Assembly (NCBI RefSeq): GCF_027943255.1 | Contig: NC_072897.1 | Coordinates: forward strand, 58,056,406-58,120,405 | Length of the DNA: 64,000 nucleotides | Reading direction: 5' to 3' | Source: Anastrepha obliqua | Lineage: Eukaryota; Arthropoda; Insecta; Diptera; Tephritidae | The notes under the pieces: generated by a model | The model's database searches: none | Told to the model about the DNA's origin: nothing | What the model saw: only the letters and a program-made list of their open reading frames with translations | Made by a program: the position numbers and the translations under genes | Shown here: one piece after another, positions 41,781-52,181 of the stretch | Position numbering within the stretch: the first letter of the stretch is position 1 | Layout: each line of letters opens with the position of its first letter

Positions 41781-43330
41781 TTAGAAATAGGGTAAGTTAT
41801 TGAAACTTACATATCTTGATTGATCTTTTGGCAGATCTTTGAGTTGACCCAAGTTGAGGCTTGCTGGAGGCATCTGGTTGCTGTCTAAGCTTTGTGCGAT
41901 GATTATTTTGTTTTGAGTTTTCCTCCAAAATTTGAAAAATATTAGTGCTATGCAAGTAATAGCTGCAATTGATCCAAGTGAAAGTGAGCCAGTTGATATT
42001 GTTACTGTCTTTAGAAGATTTATTTTTCGGGTATTATTTATATGCAGTTCTTGCAGAGATTTTAGTGAAAGCAATTCAATCCGTTCGTTTTCGATTGGTG
42101 CTGGTTGTAGGACAGCTGGGATAGCTGGAGGAGGAATTGCCTCATAGTTGATGAATATTTGATTATTAACTTTCAATGTTGAGTTATGGAAGTTGATAAC
42201 ATGAGTTCCCGTCAAGTTATGGGTTGTTGCGTCAGCATCTATTTTTCCCATAAAGCCATTAAGTAGTAAAATGCCTGATTTTATTTCTTCAATATGTGGA
42301 ATATGGTGCCCGTTGCTTATGGTGCAAGTTGAATTAAAGCTATTAATTATTCTAGGTATACAATTACTATTAGTTATATTAACTATCTGCTTTTGTTTAC
42401 AAATTTCAATTATCTTATAGTTATTACAATGAGTTTTTATTCCGTAAACTTGATTGTTTCCTTTTAATATTTCACTATATTCGACATTAATTATAGTGTT
42501 ATTTGCCTTTATTACAGGTCTTATAATAATTTTTTGAAAATTTTCTTTAATTGTTAATGGTATTTTCACCATATAAAAAATTGTAAAATTTTTGCTAATA
42601 ACATTAACTTCTGATATTTCTAATGCCTGTTCCGCATTTTTAAATGGAATTTCATCATTTTCTAATTTTTCAAGTGCAATTTAAATTTCGTTCTTGTTTA
42701 ACAATAATGAGTTTAATATATCTCTCTTTGCCCATTGTACGGCATATTTAATATTTATTAATTCCTCTTTTATTAATCTAATTCTATTTTGTAAATTAAT
42801 AATCATTTCATTTACTATACTCATATCTTTCCGTATATTATTAAAAAGTTTATTCACAATTTGTGTAACGTTATTAATTTTTTCATTAAAAATTTCGTTT
42901 ATAAGAACTTGTTTATCATTATTGCTGTTAAGCTGGTTTAGATTATTTGATATTGCTTCTAGATCCTCATGATCGGGGGATCCGGCTATAAATTTCCAGG
43001 CAGTACCTAGAATATTTATTGATCTTTTTTGTCGTAAGTTTGCTGGTTTAAGGGTATCAAGGATTTGGAGAGATTGGACTAATTCGTGCTTTAGGATAGG
43101 TAGTAAAATGCTATCCTTAGGAATGTCTGAAGAAATGTATTCGTAAATGTCCGTTAGAAATTGTTCGTATTTGTTAAGGTCGATTATATGTATTAGCCTA
43201 AAGGCTCCGTTTTGAATTTTTGCTGTCCCGTCATTGATTGTAACCAGTTGAGCAGTAGAGTAGTCATAAATGTCTATTGTTGCGGTGGTCGAAATAAAGA
43301 GAGTTCTGAAAAGAAGGTTAGACAGTTTTA
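41781..43330 (-). pseudogene. env: Env-like protein of the errantivirus-like element, one stop
   Basis: Downstream of pol on the minus strand is an envelope-like frame. A basic Arg-x-Lys-Arg site (about 43025-43040) of the kind cut by furin is followed by a hydrophobic/Gly segment and long Asn/Ile-rich helical regions. A single TAA at 42681-42683 interrupts it. The rest (42572-41781 as an ATG frame) includes a hydrophobic membrane-spanning stretch near residues 200-216 and a short cytoplasmic tail ending at 41781. In errantiviruses env is made from a spliced RNA and can permit spread between cells. This copy is broken by the stop. Confidence 0.75.
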
Positions 43331-43332
43331 TT

Positions 43333-45093
43333 CTAGTTTTTTATATTGCTTTTGTGAACTATTTTTCCCGATTCTGTTACTATGGTTGAGTGTTTATTCT
43401 CCTTTACTATTTCTTTTTTGAATTTTGGGGTAATTTTTGTGCCTAGCCTTTTGTTTATTTTTACGTAGATAGTTTCGCCTGGATGATAAATTTTTATGGT
43501 TTCTCTTTTTTTGTTGTGGAAACAAAGGTCTTTTGCCTGTTTATTTTTTAATTCTAAAATGTTTTCCTCCCTTGCCTTTTCGAACTGGCTTGGGTCTGTG
43601 GAGACTCTTCTCCCGAAAAATATCTCTATTGGTTTCTTTTTTGTTGTTGAGTGGATGGTATAATTATATGCATAGACTGAGTTATCAAGGAGTTCGGCAA
43701 ATGAAGTAAAATTCTGTTCTGCTTTTAAGCAGCGCATTATTTCTGTTAAGGTAGAATGAAATCGTTCTACTTGGCCATTAACTGAACTGGTATAAGGCGG
43801 TGTTTTGAAAATTTTGATGTTGAGAGTGTCTTCGAGCAGAAATTTTATAGTTGCAGAATTAAGGGAAGTTTCGTTGTCTATAACCACTGATTCGGGTACG
43901 CCAAATTGGAAAAGCAATTCTCGTAGAGGTTCTTTTACGTGTTCTATTGCTCTCGATTTAATTATCTTTGTTTGTGCATATTTTGAGAATTTGTCTATTG
44001 CTGTCAATACTATATTTCTGTTGGTGATGTAAATATCAATATGCAAAATCTGTCCAGGGTATTGCGGTATGGGCGTTTCGCCTAGTTCTGGTTTACTGGG
44101 GTGTCGGTCGTATTTATTTTCCTTGCATATCGAGCATTGCTGAATTACTGTTTTTAATTTTTTCGTCATTGATGGGAAGTAGTATTTTTCAAGGATTTGA
44201 GATTTATTTTCTCGGTGGTTTCTGTGTGCTCTTTTATGGGTTGTAATTACAATTTCTTCCTGTTCTTGTTCATTTGTAACGTCCTGTACTTGAAGTTGAG
44301 TAAATCGAGTTTTATAGTTGCTAAAATGTATTGGGTATACTTCCTGAATTTTTCCCATAATGCGTTCTTCTGTCTTAATGCAATTAACTACGGAGGGATT
44401 TAGATATCTCTTAAGGAGGCTTATTAGATTTGCTGAATTGTAAACTGGTTCCTCTAAAATGTGTCTGTGATAAGTGGAAAATATTATTTTAAATTGATAT
44501 GTTGAAGTTAACCCAGTATTTAGAAATATTTGATTTTTGAAAACGTTTATCGGAGTTTCTACGTGCGGGATTAGATTATCGGATGAACTTTCGTCACTGT
44601 GTTGGGTTGTGGACAGAGCGTTTATTGGCTCGGTTATCGTTCTTGAAAGTGCATCGGCCACAACGTTTGTCGTACCTGGTTTATAATGGAGTTTAGAAAA
44701 GTTGTTCACTAAATTGTTGATTCTGCTTCGTTGGGTAGATGTCATATGACCTTCTGTAATGTTAATTGCGTTCGCTGAATTGGATTCAAGTTGCTTTATT
44801 TTAATTTTGGTGTTACCCTTGATTGACATAAAATTGTCTTTGATGTGGATAACAGCTTCGAGAATTTTAAGGCTATCGTTTCCAAGGATACCATGGAATG
44901 AACGTAGCGTTGGGAGAAGGAAAAATTTTAATTTTGACTCTGTATTAAAAAGCTTTAGGAAAGTATGTTCCTTTATTTCTATGTCCCCTGCTATTGATTT
45001 TGCGAAAAAGTTTGATTCATTTTTAATTGGATTAGGGACGATAGAAGGTTGAATATAGTTTCTCGTTGATCCCGTGTCAATTAGAAATTTCAC
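43333..45093 (-). pseudogene. pol: Pol of the errantivirus-like element: protease + integrase, RT deleted
   Basis: An open frame of 586 codons. Residues 1-90 are protease (FLIDTGSTRNY active site at about 3-13; FHGILGNDSLK). At about residue 128-136 (near 44,690-44,710) the text jumps to the end of RNase H (YKPGTTNVVADALSR), so all RT motifs are absent. Integrase follows: zinc region HKRAHRNH and QQCSICKENK, then LHIDIYITNRN (Asp), VIDNETSLNS (Asp) and SVNGQVERFHSTL (Glu). The deletion kept the frame. The product could cut itself and integrate DNA but not make it. The true start lies at the gag-pol frameshift, a little upstream of 45093. Confidence 0.85.
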
Positions 45094-45143
45094 TATTTTT
45101 CCACTCTCCAGTCTGCATTCAAAATAAGGCAGTGAAGAGTGAG

Positions 45144-46472
45144 TTAACCTAAAAAATGTATATCTGTTATGTCAGTCAGATCGTTGTCTTGTAATTCATC
45201 GTACTGGTCTATATAGTCATTTGTATGTTCTGCTATAGATTGCTCTTGACCATAATTTTGGTCGGAATCTATATGGAAATTCCTTTGCACTTTATTCGGA
45301 ACCGGTGGGTTATCGATCGGAGGTCTCTTACCGAAAAAGTCGTTAGCGCATGGTCTGTTCATGTAATTAACATGGCGTGTACGTAATGATGGACCTATGT
45401 CCATTGGTTCCGGTCGTGGTTGAGGTTTCGGAAACGGAAACGGTTGCGGACGCGATGTTAGGTTGTTTGGTTGCTGGGATATGTTGGGCTGATAATACCG
45501 TTGAAAATATGGCCTATGTCCTCTGTTGGGGATAGCCGGGTTTGGTCGCGACTGGGGCAAATATGCCAATTCAGGATAGAACTCATTGTTGGACCTTCTT
45601 GGTGGAAGGGGTGGAAGAAAGTTGTGAGGTTTCCTGTTCTGGTCACTGCTTTTCAGTGCGTAGTAAGAACGATAACTCTGGTTTTCCAGCTTCAGGCATA
45701 AATGAAGAGCCTGTGGAAGATCCGCTGGTTCTCTCATTCCGAGGAGTCTTGGCAGATCGCCTCTAAGTCCTCGAATAAAGGTGTCAAGGGCCTTATCCCG
45801 ATAGGTACGCGTGATTAGATGCATGGCTTCTTGACTAACTTCCATGCTTCCGATTTTGTTAAGGATAAGTGACAGGTGGGAATAGACGCGCTGATAAAAC
45901 TCTTGGACCGTCAGGTTGCCCTGCACTAAGGAGGTCATTTGGTACTCAAGGGTACCGATGTCGCGTTTGTCCGCGTAGTGTAAAGTGAGGCATCTGGAAA
46001 TCGCTTTCCAGTCCAAAGGCGTGTTATATGATTCCAGGGCAATGTCGGCATTGCCCACAATCTTGTTACGTATGACGTTGAGGATTCCATAGTATTTAGG
46101 CGTTCCTTTTTGCGGTTCGTAGATCTGCAAAATGCGATCTACGCTCTTTTTCCAGGAGTTGAATTCCCCTGGGTTTCCCGAAAATTCACGCAAACATCTC
46201 ACTACATCTGGAATCTTGTCTAACTCTGTTATATTGTTCGGTAGGCTAGAATCGATAGTCACGTCCGAAATGTCAGTAAAGTTCGCATTAGGGTTGAGGG
46301 CAGCTTGAACTAAGTTTCGTCCCTCTTGTTTAAGTATGTTATTTACGACTCCTGCTATAACGTTCGTCAATTGCTCCATGTTGAATGCATTTGCATTCGA
46401 GGAGGAAGGAACAGATTGTGGAGGAGGAGCGCTTAGCACAGGAGGTCTTACCAAGTTATTTGGATTAGACAT
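45144..46472 (-). CDS. gag: Gag-like protein of the errantivirus-like element
   Basis: An intact frame of 442 codons from ATG at 46472. It shows the gypsy-type capsid pattern without a zinc knuckle: VVRCLREFSGNPGEFNSWKK (about residues 89-108), YYGILNVIRNKIVGNADIAL and LTLHYADKRDIGTLEYQMTS followed by LVQGNLTVQEFYQRVYSHL. A Pro/Asn/Arg-rich C-terminal third (RPQPFPFPKPQPRPEPMDIG) would bind RNA. No break was seen, in contrast to nearly every other frame in the window, which fits a recent insertion. The pol frame begins about 50 bp beyond its end in another register, as expected for a frameshift-linked gag-pol. Confidence 0.85.
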   Translation of the reverse strand: MSNPNNLVRPPVLSAPPPQSVPSSSNANAFNMEQLTNVIAGVVNNILKQEGRNLVQAALNPNANFTDISDVTIDSSLPNNITELDKIPDVVRCLREFSGNPGEFNSWKKSVDRILQIYEPQKGTPKYYGILNVIRNKIVGNADIALESYNTPLDWKAISRCLTLHYADKRDIGTLEYQMTSLVQGNLTVQEFYQRVYSHLSLILNKIGSMEVSQEAMHLITRTYRDKALDTFIRGLRGDLPRLLGMREPADLPQALHLCLKLENQSYRSYYALKSSDQNRKPHNFLPPLPPRRSNNEFYPELAYLPQSRPNPAIPNRGHRPYFQRYYQPNISQQPNNLTSRPQPFPFPKPQPRPEPMDIGPSLRTRHVNYMNRPCANDFFGKRPPIDNPPVPNKVQRNFHIDSDQNYGQEQSIAEHTNDYIDQYDELQDNDLTDITDIHFLG

Positions 46473-46626
46473 GATAGTTTTCCTCTTTTTCCCTTGATTT
46501 TTATAATTTATTTTTTATTTAAATTTTTGATTTTTTACTTTTATTTATTTTTTTTATTATTATTGATAAAGCTGGAGGGTCCCCCCGAAGGTGGTGAATC
46601 GCAGCTTTTGCGTGTAATATTTGGTT

Positions 46627-47130
46627 ACTCCTTCTTGGAAGGAGGGCTTTCGTACTCTGGAGGGTCCCTGGTGTTGGGAATCGCAGAGTTAAGCTATATT
46701 ATTAATTTGCAATTTATTGAGTTACTGGCTGTACAAGCCGTTCTTTATGAATTTATAATTATTATTTTTGTTTTACTCCTTCTTGGAAGGAGAGCTTTCT
46801 TATCCTGGAGGGTCCCTGGTGTTGGGAATCGCAGAATTAAGCTATATTATTAATTTGCAATTTATTGAGTTACTGGCTGTACGAGCCGTTCTTTATGAAT
46901 TTATAATTATCATTTTTGTTTTACTCCTTCTTGGAAGGAGAGCTTTCTTATCCTGGAGGGTCCCTGGTGTTGGGAATCGCAGAATTAAGCTATGTTATTA
47001 GGTTTAAATTTTATTAAGTTATTGGCTGTACGAGCCGTCCTTTATAAGCTCTATATTTGTTTTACTCCTTCTAGGAAGGAGGGCTTTCTTACTCTGGAGG
47101 GTCCCGTAGGAATCGCAGAGTTAAGCAATA
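46627..47130. repeat. 148-bp tandem repeat array in the errantivirus-like leader
   Basis: Units start (ACTCCTTCT) at 46627, 46775, 46923 and 47064, giving periods 148, 148 and 141. Each contains CTGGAGGGTCCCTGGTGTTG or a close variant and an AT-rich half. The array lies between the 5' LTR and gag. Confidence 0.9.
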
Positions 47131-47225
47131 TTATAGTTTTTTTTTATTATTTTTTATTTTTATTTAGTTGTATTATTTTCTTAACCTTACTAAATTTCTA
47201 TTTTTTAGATTTTTTTTTTCTAAAT

Positions 47226-47515
47226 AAAATTTCTCTTGATTTTTCCTTTACTTTTTGTTTAATTGCGTTAATTTTCTTACAAAATTTCACTTTTAGAATT
47301 TTTTCCTTATATAAAATTTCTCTTGAGTTTTTCTTCACTTTTGTTTAGTTGCGTTAATTTTCTTACAAAATTTCTCTTTTAGAATTTTTTTCTTACATAA
47401 AATTTCTCTTGAGTTTTTCTTCACTTTTGTTTAGTTGCGTTAATTTTCTTACAAAATTTCTCTTTTAGAATTTTTTTCTTATATAAAATTTCTCTTGAGT
47501 TTTTCTTCACTTTTG
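47226..47515. repeat. 86-bp tandem repeat array in the errantivirus-like leader
   Basis: AAAATTTCTCTTGA recurs at 47226, 47313, 47399 and 47485 (periods 87, 86, 86). The units are strongly AT-rich with TTCTTCACTTTTGTTTAGTT. The array lies beside the 148-bp array. Confidence 0.9.
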
Positions 47516-47731
47516 TATTTAAAATTTTAGAACAATAATATTTTTATATTTAATATCTTCAAGATTTTTACAAATGTATAACTTAAATTTATAGACTTAC
47601 ATAAAAGTGTGCAGGAACATTTTATTGTTGACCTTTACTTAAATGAAGATTTACTGATTCGGTGCGGCGGCTGACGGCTTGCGTCTCCCGTTTGCTTACG
47701 CTACTAGGGGGCCTCTTTTCCGTCACTCTTG

Positions 47732-47872
47732 GATGCGGCGGATTGTTGATGGTCCCTGTTTGTCAGGGAATCCCTTTTTCCGGCACTTGTTCTTAGCTGT
47801 CGGTGCGGCGGATTGTTGATGGTCCCCGTTTGCCAGGGAATCCTTCTTCCGGCACACGTTCTTAGCTGTTGG
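47732..47872. repeat. About 70-bp tandem duplication in the errantivirus-like leader
   Basis: Two GC-rich copies (GTGCGGCGGATTGTTGATGG start, at about 47732 and 47802). A third partial GGTGCGGCGG lies near 47660. Confidence 0.85.
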
Positions 47873-48044
47873 TGGCACAGCTTGGAAAAGCCCTTTATGT
47901 CCACCAGGTTCGGGGGCCAATTCAAGTACCACTTCGCGAACGGAACACTTGGAGGCGGCTTCTTCTATTTTTAGGACACTATGGACACTATTACTGGAGA
48001 CGGCTCCTTTTTTTTGTTCACACCCGCGTTATGTTAACGAATTG

Positions 48045-48062
48045 GCCCCACGTTGAGCGCCA
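48045..48062 (-). promoter_or_regulatory. tRNA-Lys-like primer-binding site
   Basis: TGGCGCTCAACGTGGGGC begins at the last base of the 5' LTR, as in gypsy-type elements. It differs by about one base from the tRNA-Lys site that I recall for gypsy. Confidence 0.75.
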
Positions 48063-48401
48063 GTTAAAGATTTTCGCGTGGAAATATCTTTTTAAAGATT
48101 GCGGTATGACCGCTCTTTATTGAGTTCAACTTAAAACTGAAGTTACAAAATTTCTTAATCTAAAACCTAAACTTAAAATGCACCGAGCTACCTGTGGTGG
48201 CGTGCGCAATTTCGGGGAATCGCTGACTTGGGTTGCGCGTGCATTACATCCGGCCTAATTCAGTTGGGGTGTTGCTGCCATTGGCTTTTCTGCTGACGGT
48301 GCGTCTGGAATTACTGTGGGAAGCGCTATGTAAGCGCTGTGCATCCGCTGTACTCATGTTGCTGATCGGCGTGTGAAAAGTTAACATTTGCCATGTTAAC
48401 A
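48062..48401 (-). repeat. 5' LTR of the errantivirus-like element
   Basis: On the element strand it runs TGTTAACATGGCAAATG to CTTTAACT. It differs from the other LTR by a 4-base A run and one or two substitutions. Confidence 0.9.
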
Positions 48402-48405
48402 TGTA

Positions 48406-50112
48406 CAATGCAAGAGCAAATTAATGAGTTGCTGGAAATGATGCAAGGCATCACTACTTTGCTGCAACAACAACGACCAAGTGTAGAACAAATGGCCGCG
48501 AGTGTAGAAACTACAACTACCCTGGTATCAATGGTAGATTTTTCGAGTGCAAGGTGTTCGGTGAAAGAGATTGCTGAAACTTTACCTACCTTTGATCCAA
48601 CGAATGAACTTTCTTTGCCGGTCGAAAAATTTGTAGAACGTGTTAATCAAGCGCATAGTGCCTATCAGTGGAACGAAAGAAGTTTAATGCTAGCAGTTTT
48701 TAGCAAGATGAAAGGTGTTGCCAAACTATGGTTAGATGCTTCACCAGAGTGTTACTCGAATTGGACAATTTTCGCGGAAAGGTTAATAGAAGAATTCGGT
48801 ACTAAGCCAAACGAGGCAGAGATACATTACAAAATGAACAGTTCGGTGCGTAAATTTGATGAAAAAGTCGTGGAATATTGTTTTCGTATGAGTGCCATTG
48901 GACAGCGATATAATTTGAGTGAATCAGCGATTATAAAATATACGCGGAACGGATTACGAAATCGGGAGCTGCAAACGGCAATTGCTCCAATGCGATGTGA
49001 TTCGATGAGACACCTGCGCGAAACGCTTGACGAGTATGATAAAAATCGTAATAGTACTCCAGGTTTGAAGTTTGAACAAAACAAAAATAGAAACACGAAT
49101 AATGACGGGAATAAAGGTAGCGCTGAGAATAAAAGTAAGATAAAGTGTTATAATTGTTTCGAAGAAGGTCATATAGCGACCAGATGTTCTAAGCAACTAC
49201 GAAAAGCGCAGTATGGTGATGGTCAGAAAGTTGACCCGAAGGTTGAGGCTGTGGAGCGTAATAAGAGAAATGCTACAATGACAAACCGTAAAGTCGAGTG
49301 CGATGAGGAATTTTGTATTAAACTGGTGTATGTTAAAAATCAAGCAATAAAAGCATTCGTGGACACAGGAAGTGAATGCAGCATGATACGGAAATCATGT
49401 GCTGATAAATTTGAAATTGAAACAGAGCCTTGCGTGTTAAAAATAAAGGGCATATGTGGAGGTGCGCGGTATGCAAGTGAGTTGATGAAAACTGAAATAA
49501 AAATTGACAGTGTAAAAGTAAATGTAATACTATATATAGTAGATGACGAGTTGTTAACGTCAGATGTATTGCTTGGAAAAGAGATTTTCAATCGGAATAT
49601 TGTCGCGCACATAAACAGTGGGCAATTGAAATTCGAATATCTACCGATCGCGGAAAATCGAGAAACGACGGTATCTGAACGCAAAGTTATAAATGAAAAT
49701 CAAATAATATGTGGAGAACTTGAAAGTGCGCAGACGGGAAAGCTAATCAGACTGTTGAACGAGTACAATGATATATTTGCAAATAATATCAGTGAGATAG
49801 GACAGACAAATGTATTATCCATGAAAATTAAGTTAGATACTAATGTACCTATTGCACAAAACCCATACCGTATACCAGAGCCGAAGAAAGTGTTGGTTCA
49901 ACAGATGATTAGAGAGTTATTAGTTAACGATATAATAGAAACGTCAGAATCTGAATATGCGAGTCCAATTGTACTCGTGAAAAAGAAAAATGGAGAATCG
50001 AGATTGTGCGTAGATTATCGTAAGGTGAATCAAAACGTTATAAATATTTCACAGTATTAGATATGAATAGTGGGTATTATCAGATACCGATACATCCAGA
50101 TAGTCGTAGATA
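48406..50112 (+). pseudogene. Gag, protease and RT start of the SAP-Gag element
   Basis: A long open frame (to 50060) holding Gag, protease and the first RT blocks in one chain. Capsid-like part: FVERVNQAHSAYQWNERSLM and AKLWLDASPECYSNWTIFAE. Zinc knuckle: CYNCFEEGHIATRC (about 49146-49187). Protease: KAFVDTGSECSMIRKS (about 49352-49400). RT start: ASPIVLVKKKNGESRLCVDY then RKVNQNV (about 49960-50037). A deletion of around 20 codons plus a frameshift at 50040 leads into KYFTVLDMNSGYYQIPI in another frame, up to the MITE at 50113. Confidence 0.85.
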
Positions 50113-51238
50113 GGCTATGTTCAGAAACGCATTATAATGCGCAGTACTTGCAGCGCTGGCAGCACTGTCAATGTGACAATTCATGCAACTGATAGATTTG
50201 TTGAAAAATTGCAAATAGATTTGTTGCATTTATGAATGCGCTGTGCAGTAAAATGGAATTGTTACTAAGTTTGGTCATGGACGATGTATGTGAGGAAAAA
50301 ACCGATAGTCTTTTATTAAATTTAAGAAAAAACCGTGCAAAGCTTAAAAGAAGGACATATCTTGTCAAAAGTTTAATATCAAAAAATTTTATTTAAGTCT
50401 AAAAGCGCTTTTATTCTTTCTTTCTCCAAAGCAAGTTTTTCTCTCTCCACAGCCAAGACTTCATCGTGCCGGGCCTGTTCTTTTATCGCCTCATCTTCTA
50501 AAAAATTCATAATTTCGCTATTTGCAGTTTTTCGAGACTGTGCGGTTGTACGACTTGAAGTTTGTGGAGAATTTGATGGCTCAACATCATTAGGTTCCGT
50601 TAATATCGACATCGGCAGCTCAACTGAGCTTTGTAAATTTTGTGTGGGCACATTGATTGAGTGTCTGGTACCATACACCTCATCAAAGTCTTCGTAGTGA
50701 AGCCATGATGTTGATTCTCTACCGGATGTATTGTTTCTTTTTTTTATTCGCTTATATGTGAAGAGTAAATTAGAAAATTATCGCTGGGCGATGTTTCTAT
50801 CTATTTTCAAATCTTTATTAACTTTTTTTACTTCATCTACGACCTTAGCCCAGAGCACGCTCTTTTTCCTCCTTCCCGACGTGAACTCGTTCTCCATGCT
50901 CAGTCGGACTCTGAGCAGTAATTTTATCTCCGATGTACTAAAGTAATCACTAAAACCAAGAAAAGTATAATAAAATAAAGTTTAAATATCGTATTTTTCA
51001 TCAATTTTTGTATTAAAAGCTAAAATAAATAATTAAATACCCTTTTTTCATCAGACATTGTACTAGCGTACATATTGGCAGTGTGAAAATTTTTGCTGCA
51101 AATAATGCACGACTTTTGATACAAAAATGACGTTTAAGAACGCGTTGCATTTGCAGTACTGCCATATTTGGATTTTTGAACGCACTGCTCACTCTGAAAT
51201 GGTATGTTGCGCATTATAATGCATTGTTGAACATACCC
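50113..51238. mobile_element. PIF/Harbinger-like element with 3-bp duplication
   Basis: ATA at 50110-50112 and 51239-51241 flank a 1,126-bp unit. The ends are inverted: GGCTATGTTCAGAAACGCAT at the left and, from the right, GGGTATGTTCAACAATGCAT, followed at both ends by TATAATGCGCA. Removing the unit with one ATA restores the RT frame of the SAP-Gag element, which proves the boundaries. A 3-bp target and an internal Myb/SANT-type protein fragment point to PIF/Harbinger. No nuclease gene is present. Confidence 0.85.
50379..50678 (-). pseudogene. Myb/SANT-type partner protein, C-terminal fragment
   Basis: About 99 codons on the minus strand: a Ser/Thr/Asn-rich linker (EPSNSPQTSSRTTAQSRKTA) followed by a charged helix (EIMNFLEDEAIKEQARHDEV and LAVEREKLALEKERIKALLD). 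This linker-plus-coiled-coil pattern is typical of the end of Myb/SANT-like proteins of Harbinger elements. The DNA-binding part would lie near 50680-50950 but is not readable there. The stop is just after KIF at 50379. Confidence 0.6.
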
Positions 51239-52181
51239 ATATACTGCGTTCGTAACCACAGAGGGGTTGCATCAGTTTAAACGAATACCGTTTGGGCTAA
51301 AGAATGCCGCAGTAGTCTTCCAACGCTTGATGGCAAAGGTTAACGAACGAACACAGAATGGAGATATGGTGAACTACATGGATGACATTATGATAGGGGG
51401 TTCAACTGTCGATGAAATGTTGGCCAAATTGAGGCGTGTACTTGATGCATTACGAGAGCTTAATTTGACTTTGAATTTGAAGAAATGCGAGTTTGCAAAA
51501 GAAACAATTGAATTTTTGGGCCATACATTAACTCTAAACGGAATTAGTCCAGGTACAGCAAAAACAATAGCTTTTACAAATTTTTCAATTCCTAAGAACG
51601 TAACTGAAGTACGACAATTTCTGGGGTTGAGTGGATACTTTAGAAAGTTTGTGGCAGGGTATGCCATTAAATCTGAGCCACAGCGACGTTTACTTTGTAA
51701 GGAACAAAATTTTCGATGGGGCGAAGAACAGCAAAGGGCTTTCGATGAGCTGAGGTTGGCACTGGTGTCGGTGATGACGTCATATAGAATTGAAGCCAAG
51801 CATGAGATCCATACCGATGCAAGTTCCATTGGATTAGCTGGCGTGTTATTGCAACTTGAAGAAGACGATTGGAAACCGGTAGTATATTTTAGTCGATCCA
51901 CGAGCGAAAATGAGAAAAAGTATCATAGTTACGAGTTGGAGACTCTTGCAGTAGTGGAAACACTAGAGCGTTTTAAATATTATGTCTACGGGAAAGAGGT
52001 TACTGTAATAACCGACTGCAATGCAATCAAAACAGCAATGGCCAAGAAAGAGCTCATCTCGCGCATAGCGCGCTGGTGGCTCAAAGTGCAAGAGTACGAC
52101 ATAAAAATAGAGCATCGTTCCGGTAAGCGGATGGAACATGTCGACGCGTTGAGTAGGTCCCCAGTAGAAGCATCGCGTTAA
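51239..52181 (+). pseudogene. RT/RNase H of the SAP-Gag element
   Basis: Continuation of RT after the MITE: FKRIPFGLKNAAVVFQRLM, VNYMDDIMIGG (the YMDD catalytic box), CEFAKETIEFLGHTL and FLGLSGYFRKFVAGYA. RNase H follows: EIHTDASSIGLAGVLLQLE (acidic catalytic residue), KYHSYELETLAVVETLERF and VITDCNAIKTAM. HRSGKRMEHVDALSRSP ends the domain. The frame is open for 304 codons to a TAA at 52179-52181, which is an in-frame nonsense change because integrase continues directly in the same frame. Confidence 0.85.

Larger units (their letters stand above)
41402..48401 (-). mobile_element. Errantivirus-like (gypsy-type) element lacking RT
   Basis: A 7,000-bp minus-strand element inserted in the SAP-Gag element, with a 4-bp TGTA duplication (41398-41401 and 48402-48405). 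The LTRs are 344 and 340 bp and nearly identical. Order on the minus strand: 5' LTR, primer site resembling tRNA-Lys, a long repeat-rich leader, gag, pol with protease and integrase only, env, purine tract and 3' LTR. RT and RNase H are missing through an in-frame deletion, and env has one stop. It is therefore a recently inserted copy that must have used polymerase from elsewhere, or lost RT after arrival. Confidence 0.9.

Noticed and set aside
46494..47348. Plus-strand hydrophobic frames of 77-119 codons
   Set aside because: They arise from the 148-bp tandem array in the errantivirus-like leader, repeat with it, and lie antisense to the element.
46627..47515. Regular repeats that could be taken for a CRISPR array
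   Set aside because: The whole unit repeats with no unique spacers, the units are too long, and the genome is animal.
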